Shown here: one piece after another, positions 27,699-36,024 of the stretch | Layout of the letters: each line of letters starts with the position of its first letter | Numbering within the stretch: position 1 is the first letter of the stretch | Assembly (NCBI GenBank): GCA_963664675.2 | Contig: CAXXLB010000014.1 | Span: forward strand, 744,001 to 808,000 | DNA: 64,000 nucleotides | Direction: 5' to 3' | From: JASGMR01 sp963664675 | Lineage (GTDB): Bacteria > Thermotogota > Thermotogae > Petrotogales > Kosmotogaceae | Position numbers and translations under genes: made by a program | The notes under the pieces: generated by a model | Told to the model about the DNA's origin: nothing | What the model saw: the letters and a program-made list of their open reading frames with translations, nothing else | Databases searched by the model: none

Positions 27699-29191
27699 GC
27701 GGCCCCCTTTACTCCAGTAGCGTAGTACATTATTTCTTTTTCATTTATATGTTCTCCTTCAAGAATACCAGCAAGACTTCCTTCTTTCATTACAGCGACT
27801 CTGTTGCACATTCCTATTATTTCCTCCAGTTCAGAGGAAATAAAAATACACGATATCCCTTTTTTAACTAGGTCATTTATAAAAAAGTATATTTCTCTTT
27901 TGGCGTTAACATCGATGCCTCTTGTCGGTTCATCAAAAATTATAATTTTTGGTTGAGGGTCCAGACATTTTGCCAAAGATACTTTTTGTTGATTACCACC
28001 ACTGAAAAATTCCAGTTTTGTTTTCAGAGAAGCGGCACGTATTTTGAATTCATCTACATATTCCCGGGTTCTTTCTCTTTCCTTTTTCTTGTTTATGAGA
28101 AATTTACCGTAATTTCTCAATGAAACTAAAGTGGTGTTTTTTATCAAATCGAAATTAGTGATAATTCCTGTGCCCTGTCTGTCCTCAGGCAAATATCCTA
28201 TTCCGTTATTCACCGCATCCAATGGATTTTTTATATCCACCTTTTCTCCGTCGATCAATAATTCTCCACTCTTTTTTTTCCTTATTCCAATTATTGTTTC
28301 AGCGAGCTCCGTTCTTCCCGCACCAACTAAACCTGCAAAGCCAAGAATTTCACCCTTCTTTAAATCAAAGGATATGTTGTGAAGAACTCTGTCAACGGAA
28401 TAATCCTTCACCTCCAAACACAGATCGGAATCTGGACTCACTTTTTCAGGATAAACTTCACTGAGCACCCTTCCCACCATATTTTCAGCCATTTCTTTCT
28501 CGCTTACTTCGGAAGTATTCGCTTTTGAAACAAAATTGCCATCTCTCAATATCATCACTTCGTCACAAATTTCTTTAACTTCACCGAGTTTGTGTGAAAT
28601 GTAAACCATGGAAACGCCATGATCTTTCAAATTTCTCATTAAATCAAAAAGAATTTCTATTTCATTGATCGTTAAAACTGTCGTTGGTTCATCCAGTATG
28701 AGTAATTTTGAATCACGGGAAAGCGCTTTCGCTATCTCAACCATTTGCTTCTGTGCGACACTCAGACCTTCTACCATCGTATCCGGATCGATCACAGTTT
28801 TAAGCTTGTCCATGAGTTCATTCGTCCTTTTTCGCATGGTCTTTTTATCGAGGATTATTTTGTTTTTCCTTTTTTCATTCCCAAGGAAAATATTTTCATA
28901 AACATTCAGATGATTTATGAGATTGAACTCCTGCGGGATAATGCTTATGCCCAGTTTCTTCGCAACAAAGGGAGAATTGATTACGACTTTTTTCCCTTCA
29001 AAAAAAATCTCACCTTCGGTGGGAAAATATAACCCACTTATTATTTTCATAAGTGTAGATTTACCCGCACCGTTTTCACCGATCAGTCCCAGTATTTCAC
29101 CCTTTTTTAATTCAAAATCAATGTTATTGAGAACTCTTACACCAGAAAATTCCTTTGAAATTCCCTTTGTTCTAATTAAAAAATCTTCCAT
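27695..29191 (-). CDS. Sugar ABC transporter, double ATPase (RbsA-like)
   Basis: 498 residues with two fused ABC domains. First half: Walker A GENGAGKST, signature LSVAQKQMVEIA, Walker B LLILDEPTTVL. Second half: modified Walker A GLVGAGRTEL, GYLPEDRQGTG, signature FFSGGNQQKVSLA, and Walker B IIFDEPTRGIDV. The degenerate second Walker A is normal for RbsA/XylG/MglA proteins. Drives uptake with the adjacent permease and binding protein. Confidence 0.93.
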   Translation of the reverse strand: MEDFLIRTKGISKEFSGVRVLNNIDFELKKGEILGLIGENGAGKSTLMKIISGLYFPTEGEIFFEGKKVVINSPFVAKKLGISIIPQEFNLINHLNVYENIFLGNEKRKNKIILDKKTMRKRTNELMDKLKTVIDPDTMVEGLSVAQKQMVEIAKALSRDSKLLILDEPTTVLTINEIEILFDLMRNLKDHGVSMVYISHKLGEVKEICDEVMILRDGNFVSKANTSEVSEKEMAENMVGRVLSEVYPEKVSPDSDLCLEVKDYSVDRVLHNISFDLKKGEILGFAGLVGAGRTELAETIIGIRKKKSGELLIDGEKVDIKNPLDAVNNGIGYLPEDRQGTGIITNFDLIKNTTLVSLRNYGKFLINKKKERERTREYVDEFKIRAASLKTKLEFFSGGNQQKVSLAKCLDPQPKIIIFDEPTRGIDVNAKREIYFFINDLVKKGISCIFISSELEEIIGMCNRVAVMKEGSLAGILEGEHINEKEIMYYATGVKGAA

Positions 29192-29225
29192 TCATATCCA
29201 TCCTGACTGGGGATCCCTTCAATAT

Positions 29226-30215
29226 TTATTCCGACTGCATAGCATCATCGAAAACAACAGATGAAGGCGGAAAATCCACACTTTTCACAAAATTTAACGA
29301 TTCCTTAGCCCCATGAATTCTATCCATTCCACTGTCTTCCCATTCAACGGAAAGCGGCCCAGCATAATTCGCGTTATTCAACTCCCTGATAATATCTTCA
29401 AAATTTACATCACCATGTCCCAGAGATCTGAAGTTCCAACCTCTTCTGGTATCACCAAATGTGATATGTGAGCCTAATATTCCCGCTCTTCCATCGAGTG
29501 TTACTGCAGCATCCTTCATGTGAACATGATAAATTCTATCTGCAAAATCCCTGAGAAATAAATGTGGTTCGATACCCTGCCATATCAAATGACTTGGATC
29601 AAAATTAATGCCGAAAGTTTCTCTGTGATCGAACTCTTCCAGAAGTCTTTTCGTAGTATAATAATCGAAAGCTATCTCAGTCGGATGTACTTCTAAAGCG
29701 AACTTTATATTGTATTTATCGAATTCATTCAGAATAGGTGTCCAATCCTTCACAACCTGTTTAAACGCATCGTCTATCATTTGTTCCGATGTCTGAGGAA
29801 AAGAATACCAATATTTCCATATCGGGGAGCCTGTGAATCCTGTAACAACCTTCGCCCCCAGATTTTTTGCGGCGGCCGGAGCATATTTCATCTGTCTTAT
29901 GGCCCAGTTTTTTATCTCTTCAGGCTTTCCGGCATATTCGTTGGGCGCAAAACCATCCAGTCTTTTGTCCCAGACGTCACAGACGCACTGACCAATTATG
30001 TGTGTGCCGATGGCCCAACACTTCAAATTATATTTTTCCAATATTTTTTTCTTTTCATTTACATACTCCAAATCCTTTGCTGCTTTTTCCAAATCAAGAT
30101 GATCGCCCCAAGAAGCTATTTCCAACCCTTCATAGCCTATTTCACTCATTATTCTGCAAACTTCTTCAAACGGCAAATCAGCCCATTGCCCTGTAAAAAT
30201 AGTTACCGGTCTCAT
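29226..30215 (-). CDS. Sugar phosphate isomerase/epimerase, TIM-barrel (xylose isomerase-like AP2 family)
   Basis: 329 residues of the family that includes IolE, IolI and ketose epimerases. Metal ligands are visible in FALEVHPTEIAFD (Glu and His), INFDPSHLIWQG (Asp, His), HVHMKDA and the late GPLSVEWEDSGMD (Glu). Acts on the sugar brought in by the operon, probably together with the Gfo/Idh oxidoreductase 15 bases upstream, as such pairs do in inositol or keto-sugar pathways. RBS GAGGAGG. Substrate unknown. Confidence 0.8.
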   Translation of the reverse strand: MRPVTIFTGQWADLPFEEVCRIMSEIGYEGLEIASWGDHLDLEKAAKDLEYVNEKKKILEKYNLKCWAIGTHIIGQCVCDVWDKRLDGFAPNEYAGKPEEIKNWAIRQMKYAPAAAKNLGAKVVTGFTGSPIWKYWYSFPQTSEQMIDDAFKQVVKDWTPILNEFDKYNIKFALEVHPTEIAFDYYTTKRLLEEFDHRETFGINFDPSHLIWQGIEPHLFLRDFADRIYHVHMKDAAVTLDGRAGILGSHITFGDTRRGWNFRSLGHGDVNFEDIIRELNNANYAGPLSVEWEDSGMDRIHGAKESLNFVKSVDFPPSSVVFDDAMQSE

Positions 30216-30230
30216 TTTATGTCAGCCTCC

Positions 30231-31406
30231 TCAATTATTGAAAGATCCGTCAACCCACTTATTATTATCTTCACTGCTTTTCACGCAATCATGAACGAAC
30301 TTAACGCCTCTTGCACCATCAACAACCGTTGGAAAATCAACTTCAACACTCTTACCACTTTTTCCTTCAATGAGTTTTTCACAATATAACTTGTACAGAT
30401 TTGAAAATGCTTCAAGGTAACCTTCGGGATGTCCGGCAGGCAGTCTTATAAAACTTTGTGTTGCAGGATTTAAATAACCACTGCCTCTGGACATAATCTG
30501 AACGGTTCCACCCTTCTCCACGTACTTTAAAAAATTCGGATGTTCCTGCTCCCATTCGATGGAACCTTCCGTTCCATAAACTCTTATTTTCAAACCGTTT
30601 TCTCTACCAATAGCAATCTGAGACGCCCAGTAGTTTCCCGTAGCACCGCCCTTAAATTTCAACAAAATATAGGCGTTATCATCGAGTACTCTTCCGGGAA
30701 CATGTTTTTCCAATTTTGCAGATATTTCATCGATTTCCAGCCCGGTTACAAAATGTACAAGATTTTCAATATGTGTACCTATATCTCCAACACAATTTGA
30801 AATACCTGAAAATTTTGGATTTGTTCTCCACTCCGCCTGCCTGTTTCCCTGATCTTCGGCTCTGTCTGCCAGCCAATCCTGTGGATATTCGGCAACGACA
30901 ACTCTTATTTTTCCAAGCTTTCCTGATTTAACCAATTCCTTTGCTTCCCTTATCATAGGGTAACCAGTGTAAGAATATGTAACCATAAAATCAACGTTAT
31001 TTTTATCCGCCAGATCCATAAGAATCTTAGATTGTTCTTCAGTAAAACACAACGGTTTATCACAAACAACATTTATACCTTTTTCCAAAAATACTTTCGC
31101 AACATCAAAATGTATATGATTTGGAACGGTTATTGAAACAAAATCAATACAATCTTCTCTTTCGGCTTCTTTTTCTGCCATTTCCTGATATGTTTCATAT
31201 GTTCTTTCCTCATCAATTCCCAATTCTCTTGCAGTCTGGTAAACTTCTTCCACTATATTCGAAAAACTTCCGGCAACAATTCTCGCCTGGCCGTTTAAAG
31301 CTATCGCGGCTCTATGAACCGGTCCGATAAAAGAACCAGGACCTCCTCCAACCATTCCATAAGTCAACTTATTATTTGTACCATCCAAAGATCTTCCTTC
31401 AATCAT
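30231..31406 (-). CDS. Gfo/Idh/MocA-family NAD(P)-dependent oxidoreductase
   Basis: 391 residues. N-terminal Rossmann fold with a variant glycine motif (GMVGGGPGSFIGPVHR) and the family signature CDKPLCFTEEQ; the catalytic region is in NCVGDIGTHIENLVHFVTG, where Asp and His are the expected residues. Oxidises or reduces a cyclic sugar or inositol-type substrate. First gene of the reverse operon, with CGGAGG before the ATG and a good promoter about 40 bases upstream. Confidence 0.85.
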   Translation of the reverse strand: MIEGRSLDGTNNKLTYGMVGGGPGSFIGPVHRAAIALNGQARIVAGSFSNIVEEVYQTARELGIDEERTYETYQEMAEKEAEREDCIDFVSITVPNHIHFDVAKVFLEKGINVVCDKPLCFTEEQSKILMDLADKNNVDFMVTYSYTGYPMIREAKELVKSGKLGKIRVVVAEYPQDWLADRAEDQGNRQAEWRTNPKFSGISNCVGDIGTHIENLVHFVTGLEIDEISAKLEKHVPGRVLDDNAYILLKFKGGATGNYWASQIAIGRENGLKIRVYGTEGSIEWEQEHPNFLKYVEKGGTVQIMSRGSGYLNPATQSFIRLPAGHPEGYLEAFSNLYKLYCEKLIEGKSGKSVEVDFPTVVDGARGVKFVHDCVKSSEDNNKWVDGSFNN

Positions 31407-31444
31407 AATTTTACCTCCGGTTGAAATGTTCTCATATATGAATT

Positions 31445-31473
31445 ATTATATAAAAAAGAAAGTCTTTTGTTAA
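31445..31473 (-). promoter_or_regulatory. Promoter of the reverse sugar operon, with overlapping inverted repeat
   Basis: On the reverse strand: -35 TTAACA (31468-31473), 17-base spacer, -10 TATAAT (31445-31450). The -35 overlaps one arm of a TTTGTT / AACAAA inverted repeat spanning about 31467-31493, a plausible operator for the ROK repressor encoded at the end of the operon. The rest of the gap to 31612 shows nothing further. Confidence 0.7.
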
Positions 31474-31612
31474 ATATTGAATAAAACAACAAATGGGAGC
31501 ATACGTAATATAATCAATAATATTCATCTATAAACTTCCTAAATAGGATTTAAATTGATTTTCTCAGTTGTATCATGTTTGTAAATTAATATGGTGTTAA
31601 TAATCCGCTTAA

Positions 31613-31662
31613 ATAAAATAAAACCTCATCATTTTTTATCATAGATTATAATAATGACGAGG
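31613..31662 (-). terminator. Intrinsic terminator of the flavin oxidoreductase gene
   Basis: Reverse strand: CCTCGTCATT / AATGATGAGG, 9 of 10 pairs including one G-U-type mismatch position, then TTTTATTTTATTT. Lies 36 bases after the oxidoreductase stop. Confidence 0.75.
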
Positions 31663-31697
31663 CATAAGAAAATAATTAATAAATAATTAATATATAA

Positions 31698-32939
31698 TCA
31701 GGTTCTCTTTTGTCTTAATTTTCCTTCTTCTTTTCTGACTTTAACCAGTGCCTCGGTGTAAGGTTTGTTGTAAACTGCACAACCAACGGGCATCTGTCTT
31801 ATGAGAAATTCTATACAACTATCACAGGCTGTACACCATTTTACTTCTTTTTGTCTGCCTTCCATCAATTTCTTTGGCAAATAAGGATCTGCAAAGGATT
31901 GTCTGCCGAGTACAACAACATCAACAACCCCATCATTGATGTTCTTATTGCCCCAGTATTCAAGAGTATTCTCTTCTCTTTTAACCGCCTGAAGATTATT
32001 TCTTCCATCCCTGAAGATCGAATATGCGGAACCCATAACTACCGTTTCCGGCTTCAAATTGTCTTTGAGAACTTTTGAAAAATAATGGTGCAGATATGCG
32101 TAATCAGGTATGGATTTGTCCGGTTGTGATAAAGCCAGAGTTATCGATGGACTGCCTGCAGATTGCAATATGTATGAGGCACCTCTCTCTTCCAACCCTT
32201 TACAGAGTTCGATTGACTCCGTTAAATCCATAACGGCAGTATCCGGACCGGCAGACCCCGTTCCGCCCGGGAAACCTTCCCAGACCGACACTTTAGAACC
32301 GAGAATAAAGTTAGGATCATTCACTTCTTTTTCTATTCTCTCCATCAACTCAAATGCGAACCTACTCCTGTTTTCCCACGATCCACCATATTTCCACTTT
32401 CTATCATTATAAGGTCTCAGAATCTGTGAACCCAGATATCCATGTGAAAATTTGAGATCGATACCATCGGCTCCCACATCATGAGCAATTTTTGCCGAAA
32501 GTACAAATTGATCCATAATTTTTTCTATATCCTCTTCTTCTAAAACTCTTCCTCCGAATCCTGGTAATGGTTTCACGCAAACTCTTTCGGAAAAATCCGG
32601 ATGACTCAATTCGCCGGAATGAGTCAACTGAAAAAGGAAAATCGTATCCGGATTTATTTTTTTCATTTCAGTGACGAACTTCGTTAAGGCCTCTTTGTTT
32701 CTTGGCATTATACTTAATTGATTTTTTCGGCCTCTGCTGTCATAAGCAACCGTTATCGCCTCTAAATCAACTATTCCCGCCTGTCCCCCGAATAGCTTTT
32801 TATATCTTTCGTAAGTTAATTCCGAAGGGTTGCCCTCTTCATCGGAGTCACATCCCTCCATTGCATTCCACGCCAATCTGTTCGGTGCCACCCTGTTCCC
32901 AATTTTCACAGGAGTGAATAAAACGTTTTTTTTCGACAT
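31698..32939 (-). CDS. Old-yellow-enzyme-type flavin oxidoreductase with FeS cluster motif
   Basis: 413 residues. FMN-binding TIM barrel of the OYE/2,4-dienoyl-CoA reductase family: FTPVKIGNRVAPNR at the start, FQLTHSGE, DGIDLKFSHGYLGSQ and VVVLGRQSFADPYLP near the end. The tail carries WCTACDSCIEF ... GCAVYN, the CxxCxxC...C set that binds a 4Fe-4S cluster in the large members. The C-terminal FAD/NAD domain of full-length members is missing, so electrons must come from another protein. Single gene, divergent from a PAS-LuxR regulator. Confidence 0.85.
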   Translation of the reverse strand: MSKKNVLFTPVKIGNRVAPNRLAWNAMEGCDSDEEGNPSELTYERYKKLFGGQAGIVDLEAITVAYDSRGRKNQLSIMPRNKEALTKFVTEMKKINPDTIFLFQLTHSGELSHPDFSERVCVKPLPGFGGRVLEEEDIEKIMDQFVLSAKIAHDVGADGIDLKFSHGYLGSQILRPYNDRKWKYGGSWENRSRFAFELMERIEKEVNDPNFILGSKVSVWEGFPGGTGSAGPDTAVMDLTESIELCKGLEERGASYILQSAGSPSITLALSQPDKSIPDYAYLHHYFSKVLKDNLKPETVVMGSAYSIFRDGRNNLQAVKREENTLEYWGNKNINDGVVDVVVLGRQSFADPYLPKKLMEGRQKEVKWCTACDSCIEFLIRQMPVGCAVYNKPYTEALVKVRKEEGKLRQKRT

Positions 32940-33273
32940 TTCACAATTCCTCCTTATTTAAATATTTATTGTTGTAAACACTCACTGTAATTATTTTATA
33001 TCTTTATGTGATACTAGAACAATACTATAAGCATTACCAAATAATACTAGTTATTAACTGGTAAAAAGAAAAAAATAATTTTCCATTAAATACCATCATT
33101 TATAATTAAAATTGATTATAGAGATAATTCTTTTGTTTTGAAAAAATATGAAATAAAGCACAATAAATTTTATATACCCTATTTAAATTAGTTTTCATTG
33201 ACAAATAATTCCAATCGTGAAATAATCTTAAAAATAGAAATCCAGAAAAGCCCACCCGAAAGGAGAAATTTTT
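32940..33273. promoter_or_regulatory. Divergent promoter region: flavin oxidoreductase / PAS-LuxR regulator
   Basis: Non-coding. Forward promoter: TTGACA (33198-33203), 17 bases, AATAAT (33221-33226), before the regulator. Reverse promoter: TTGTTC (33017-33022), 16 bases, TATAAA (32995-33000), before the oxidoreductase. The heptamer ATACTAG occurs twice, at 33011-33017 (touching the reverse -35) and 33044-33050, 33 bases or about three helical turns apart, a candidate operator for the divergent LuxR-type regulator. Confidence 0.6.
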
Positions 33274-34182
33274 GTGAATGAATATTTAATTAAAAATACC
33301 AGTAAAAATGAAAATCAAAGAAATCCTATAACTGGTATATACTTGAACAAAGATTATCTTGATAAGAACAATATATTGAACAGCAGCGAATTCCTGGTCT
33401 TCATCCTCGACAGCATTCAGGATGGGGTGAGTATACTGGATACTGAGATGAATATCATTTATATAAACAGACTCGTGAAGTATTGGTATGAATCTCCAAA
33501 AAAAATTTACGGGAAAAAATGTTATGAAATTTACCATAACAGAAAAACGCCATGCGAATTCTGTCCCGTTAAAACATCCATTGAATCAAACAAACCTGAA
33601 ATGGGTGTCGTACCTTATCAAACAAAAAACAAAGATATAGGCTGGCAGGAATTGTTTTCCATTCCAATTTACAATAAAGATAAAAAAATCATTGGATTTT
33701 TAGAATACATCAGGGACATTTCCTTTCAAAGATACATTGAACACAAATTCAGCGACCTTATGGACAGATTCGATAACATAGAAAAGAAAAATGATTTTCT
33801 TCAAAATCTCCTGAAGCAAAAGGAGTATGAAAAAAATGAAATCGAAAATAACATAGTCATGAACATGGAAAAATATGTAAAACCCTCTCTGCAATTCCTC
33901 AAAAAATGTACGAATAACAAAGATGTCAAGCTGGTTGAGGATTTGATAGATGAAATTGTCTATCCTATAACGAAAAAAAGAGCGACTATATATGATAAAT
34001 TCACTTCGAGAGAAATGCAAATTGCGAAGTTTATTAAAGATGGAAAAACCAGTAAAGAAATTGCAACTGTGTTATGCGTTACAAAAAAGACCGTGGATTT
34101 TCACAGGGCAAATATAAGAAAAAAACTGAATCTGGACAGCAAAAAGATAAACTTAAGAACTTTTTTGATAACGCATATATAA
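33274..34182 (+). CDS. PAS domain-LuxR-type transcriptional regulator
   Basis: 302 residues. A PAS domain (about 40-155: VFILDSIQDGVSILDTEMNI) contains a cysteine-rich insert GKKCYEIYHNRKTPCEFCP, as in redox or cofactor-sensing PAS modules. A coiled-coil linker (about 160-205) follows, then a C-terminal LuxR helix-turn-helix (FTSREMQIAKFIKDGKTSKE, TKKTVDFHRANIRKKL). GTG start with AAAGGAG. Without a receiver domain it should sense directly. Divergent from the flavin oxidoreductase, its likely target. Confidence 0.85.
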   Translation: MNEYLIKNTSKNENQRNPITGIYLNKDYLDKNNILNSSEFLVFILDSIQDGVSILDTEMNIIYINRLVKYWYESPKKIYGKKCYEIYHNRKTPCEFCPVKTSIESNKPEMGVVPYQTKNKDIGWQELFSIPIYNKDKKIIGFLEYIRDISFQRYIEHKFSDLMDRFDNIEKKNDFLQNLLKQKEYEKNEIENNIVMNMEKYVKPSLQFLKKCTNNKDVKLVEDLIDEIVYPITKKRATIYDKFTSREMQIAKFIKDGKTSKEIATVLCVTKKTVDFHRANIRKKLNLDSKKINLRTFLITHI

Positions 34183-34185
34183 AAA

Positions 34186-34452
34186 CACCATGCATTTTTC
34201 ATCGACAGGTGCAAACAAAGCGGAATAACCTTCCAACTCAGGCAGAGCACCCTTACGGCACACAAAAAGTTTCACTTATGGCTGCTTCCTTCCGGATCTG
34301 ACCAGATTCATGAGTTTTCGTTGCGTAAGACCCAACCCTCGACGCCTTCCAGTTACCCGTATTTTACCTGCACGGGCCTCAGAAAACCTTCGGTCTCGCA
34401 TAAAGCGGATTTCGAGTACAGGGAACCGCTAACTCCCCACCTAGCATGGTGC
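34186..34452 (-). ncRNA. ffs: SRP RNA, long form with Alu domain
   Basis: RNA core of the signal recognition particle. On the reverse strand the 5' part has GCTAGGTGGGGAGTTAGCGG and CCCTGTACTC (Alu domain, as in Bacillus scRNA). The S-domain apical loop has CAGATCCGGAAGGAAGCAGCC-like sequence (34286-34310) binding Ffh. The ends CACCATGC and GCATGGTG pair, and TTTTT follows. About 267 bases, so the long Bacillus-type form rather than the 4.5S form. It is preceded by a strong promoter and converges with the PAS-LuxR gene, only 3 bases from that gene's stop. Confidence 0.95.
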
Positions 34453-34458
34453 TTAAAA

Positions 34459-34487
34459 AGTATATAATAGAAAATGTTAATATGCAA
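34459..34487 (-). promoter_or_regulatory. Promoter of the SRP RNA gene
   Basis: -35 TTGCAT (34482-34487), 17-base spacer, -10 TATACT (34459-34464), predicted start about 34452. The -35 lies four bases from the stop of the PurH-like gene. Confidence 0.85.
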
Positions 34488-34490
34488 CCT

Positions 34491-35846
34491 CTAAATCAAA
34501 TAAACGGAAAGCGGATTGAGAGATTCAATTTTTTCTTTTATATGGTTGTCTTCGCATTTAACCGCTATCACACAACTTTCAAGCGATTCAAAATTATCAA
34601 TGATTTCATTTAACTCCGATTTTGTTAAATTGTGATAAATTTTTTTGAGTCTCCCGTTACTCACTGTGGCGATGGAATAACTTTTTGAAATTTCTGCCAG
34701 TGCTATGGCAAATAATTCATCGATCAGCAAATTCTGATATTTATTATGGAAATTCTTACCCGGCTGTCTTATTATGTAATCTCCAAAATTATCGTATTGC
34801 CATTTTGAAATATTTAGGTTTTCTCTCTCCGGAATTGTTATGAAGCTTACCCCTTTTTCCTTGGCAAATTTCACAGCATCGAGATCGAAGGTTCCGCAAA
34901 AATTTTTTATACCTTTTTCATAAAGTTTTTGAATGAATTCGCCGGTTATTGTGAAAGTTGAGGCGAACATGGTATCACCGAAATCATAATCAAGATCGAA
35001 ATTTTTTCTAATGGAAGCATCGATAATTTTCCCATTTTCAATATAACAGCACAGATCGGGCAGCAGATAATAAAGCTTCATAAAGACGTAAGTATTTTCT
35101 ATGTTTCTCTTCACGAGGGGTATGATCAAATTCCCATTCTGTACATTGTCGAGCAATCCCTCAATATTTTCAATTTTGAGTAAATCCGCCCTCGTGGAAA
35201 ATGAAAGATCTGTGAATATTCCCGATATATTCTCCAGTAAAAGATATTCATACTTCTCAGAGGCAAAGATTTCGGACAAATGCTTATGCACCGATGAGAT
35301 ATAGTTGATAACGTAATAAAGGGCTTTTAAAGCAAATTTTCTTCTTTCGTGCAGAGGAACATCGCCACAAAAATTTATGCTTCTCATGATCTCGTCGTAA
35401 TCTCTGGGGTCACAGACATTAACAACATTTCTGAGATTTCTGACTCCCGCCAGCAGGAGAGAGGCATCCGATACATCTATTTTTGATAACAGATTCTCCT
35501 CTTCGACCGTTTTTTCAACGATCTTTTCAAAGGGAATTGTATTTATGATAACCATATCAACATTGGATATGCTTTGCTCAGACATTTCTTTTTTATGTAT
35601 TGGATTATCGATACTTCCAACAATACCACCAATTATTTTAGGATGAAGAGTTCTTATCGTTCCGTCAAGAATCGAAGGAAATTCGGTGTATTCTTCACTT
35701 CTTAAGACTTCGAGTCCCTTACTGGATAAATAATCTGCAGTTCCTTCCGTTGCAATTATCTCAACTCCCTGAGAAATTAAAAAGGAGCATAAAATTTCAA
35801 TATTAGTTTTATCGTAAACACTTATAAAAACTCTTTTTATATTCAA
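34491..35846 (-). CDS. PurH-like protein (IMP cyclohydrolase / AICAR transformylase family), divergent
   Basis: 451 residues. The N-terminal 190 residues follow the IMP cyclohydrolase (MGS-like) domain: SVYDKTNIEI, TEGTADYLSSKGLEV, ILDGTIRTLHPKIIGGI, VDMVIINTIPFEKIV. The usual IDIGGPSLLRAAAKN stretch is altered to KIDVSDASLLLAGVRN, replacing the conserved Lys by Arg. The C-terminal half lacks the transformylase landmarks RYGENPHQ, KHxNPCG and the final RHF-type end. It may be a partly or differently active paralogue. Promoter at 35883-35910 (TATAAT, 16-base spacer, TTTGAT); RBS AGGAGGAAT. No other purine genes are nearby. Confidence 0.6.
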   Translation of the reverse strand: MNIKRVFISVYDKTNIEILCSFLISQGVEIIATEGTADYLSSKGLEVLRSEEYTEFPSILDGTIRTLHPKIIGGIVGSIDNPIHKKEMSEQSISNVDMVIINTIPFEKIVEKTVEEENLLSKIDVSDASLLLAGVRNLRNVVNVCDPRDYDEIMRSINFCGDVPLHERRKFALKALYYVINYISSVHKHLSEIFASEKYEYLLLENISGIFTDLSFSTRADLLKIENIEGLLDNVQNGNLIIPLVKRNIENTYVFMKLYYLLPDLCCYIENGKIIDASIRKNFDLDYDFGDTMFASTFTITGEFIQKLYEKGIKNFCGTFDLDAVKFAKEKGVSFITIPERENLNISKWQYDNFGDYIIRQPGKNFHNKYQNLLIDELFAIALAEISKSYSIATVSNGRLKKIYHNLTKSELNEIIDNFESLESCVIAVKCEDNHIKEKIESLNPLSVYLI

Positions 35847-35882
35847 AAAGATTCCTCCTAAAAATCAAATATATTATGAACT

Positions 35883-35910
35883 ATTATACTTCATTACTCA
35901 AAAAATCAAA
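35883..35910 (-). promoter_or_regulatory. Promoter of the PurH-like gene
   Basis: Reverse strand: -35 TTTGAT (35905-35910), 16-base spacer, -10 TATAAT (35883-35888), about 37 bases before the start codon. Confidence 0.55.
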
Positions 35911-36024
35911 AAAAGAATTTCGTTAAAGTATTTTAAAATATTAATATTTTTAACATTTTCAAGAAAAATTAATCCTCAAAATTATTTTTCGTGCTATTCT
36001 TAATTTCATTGAGGAGGGAGAATT

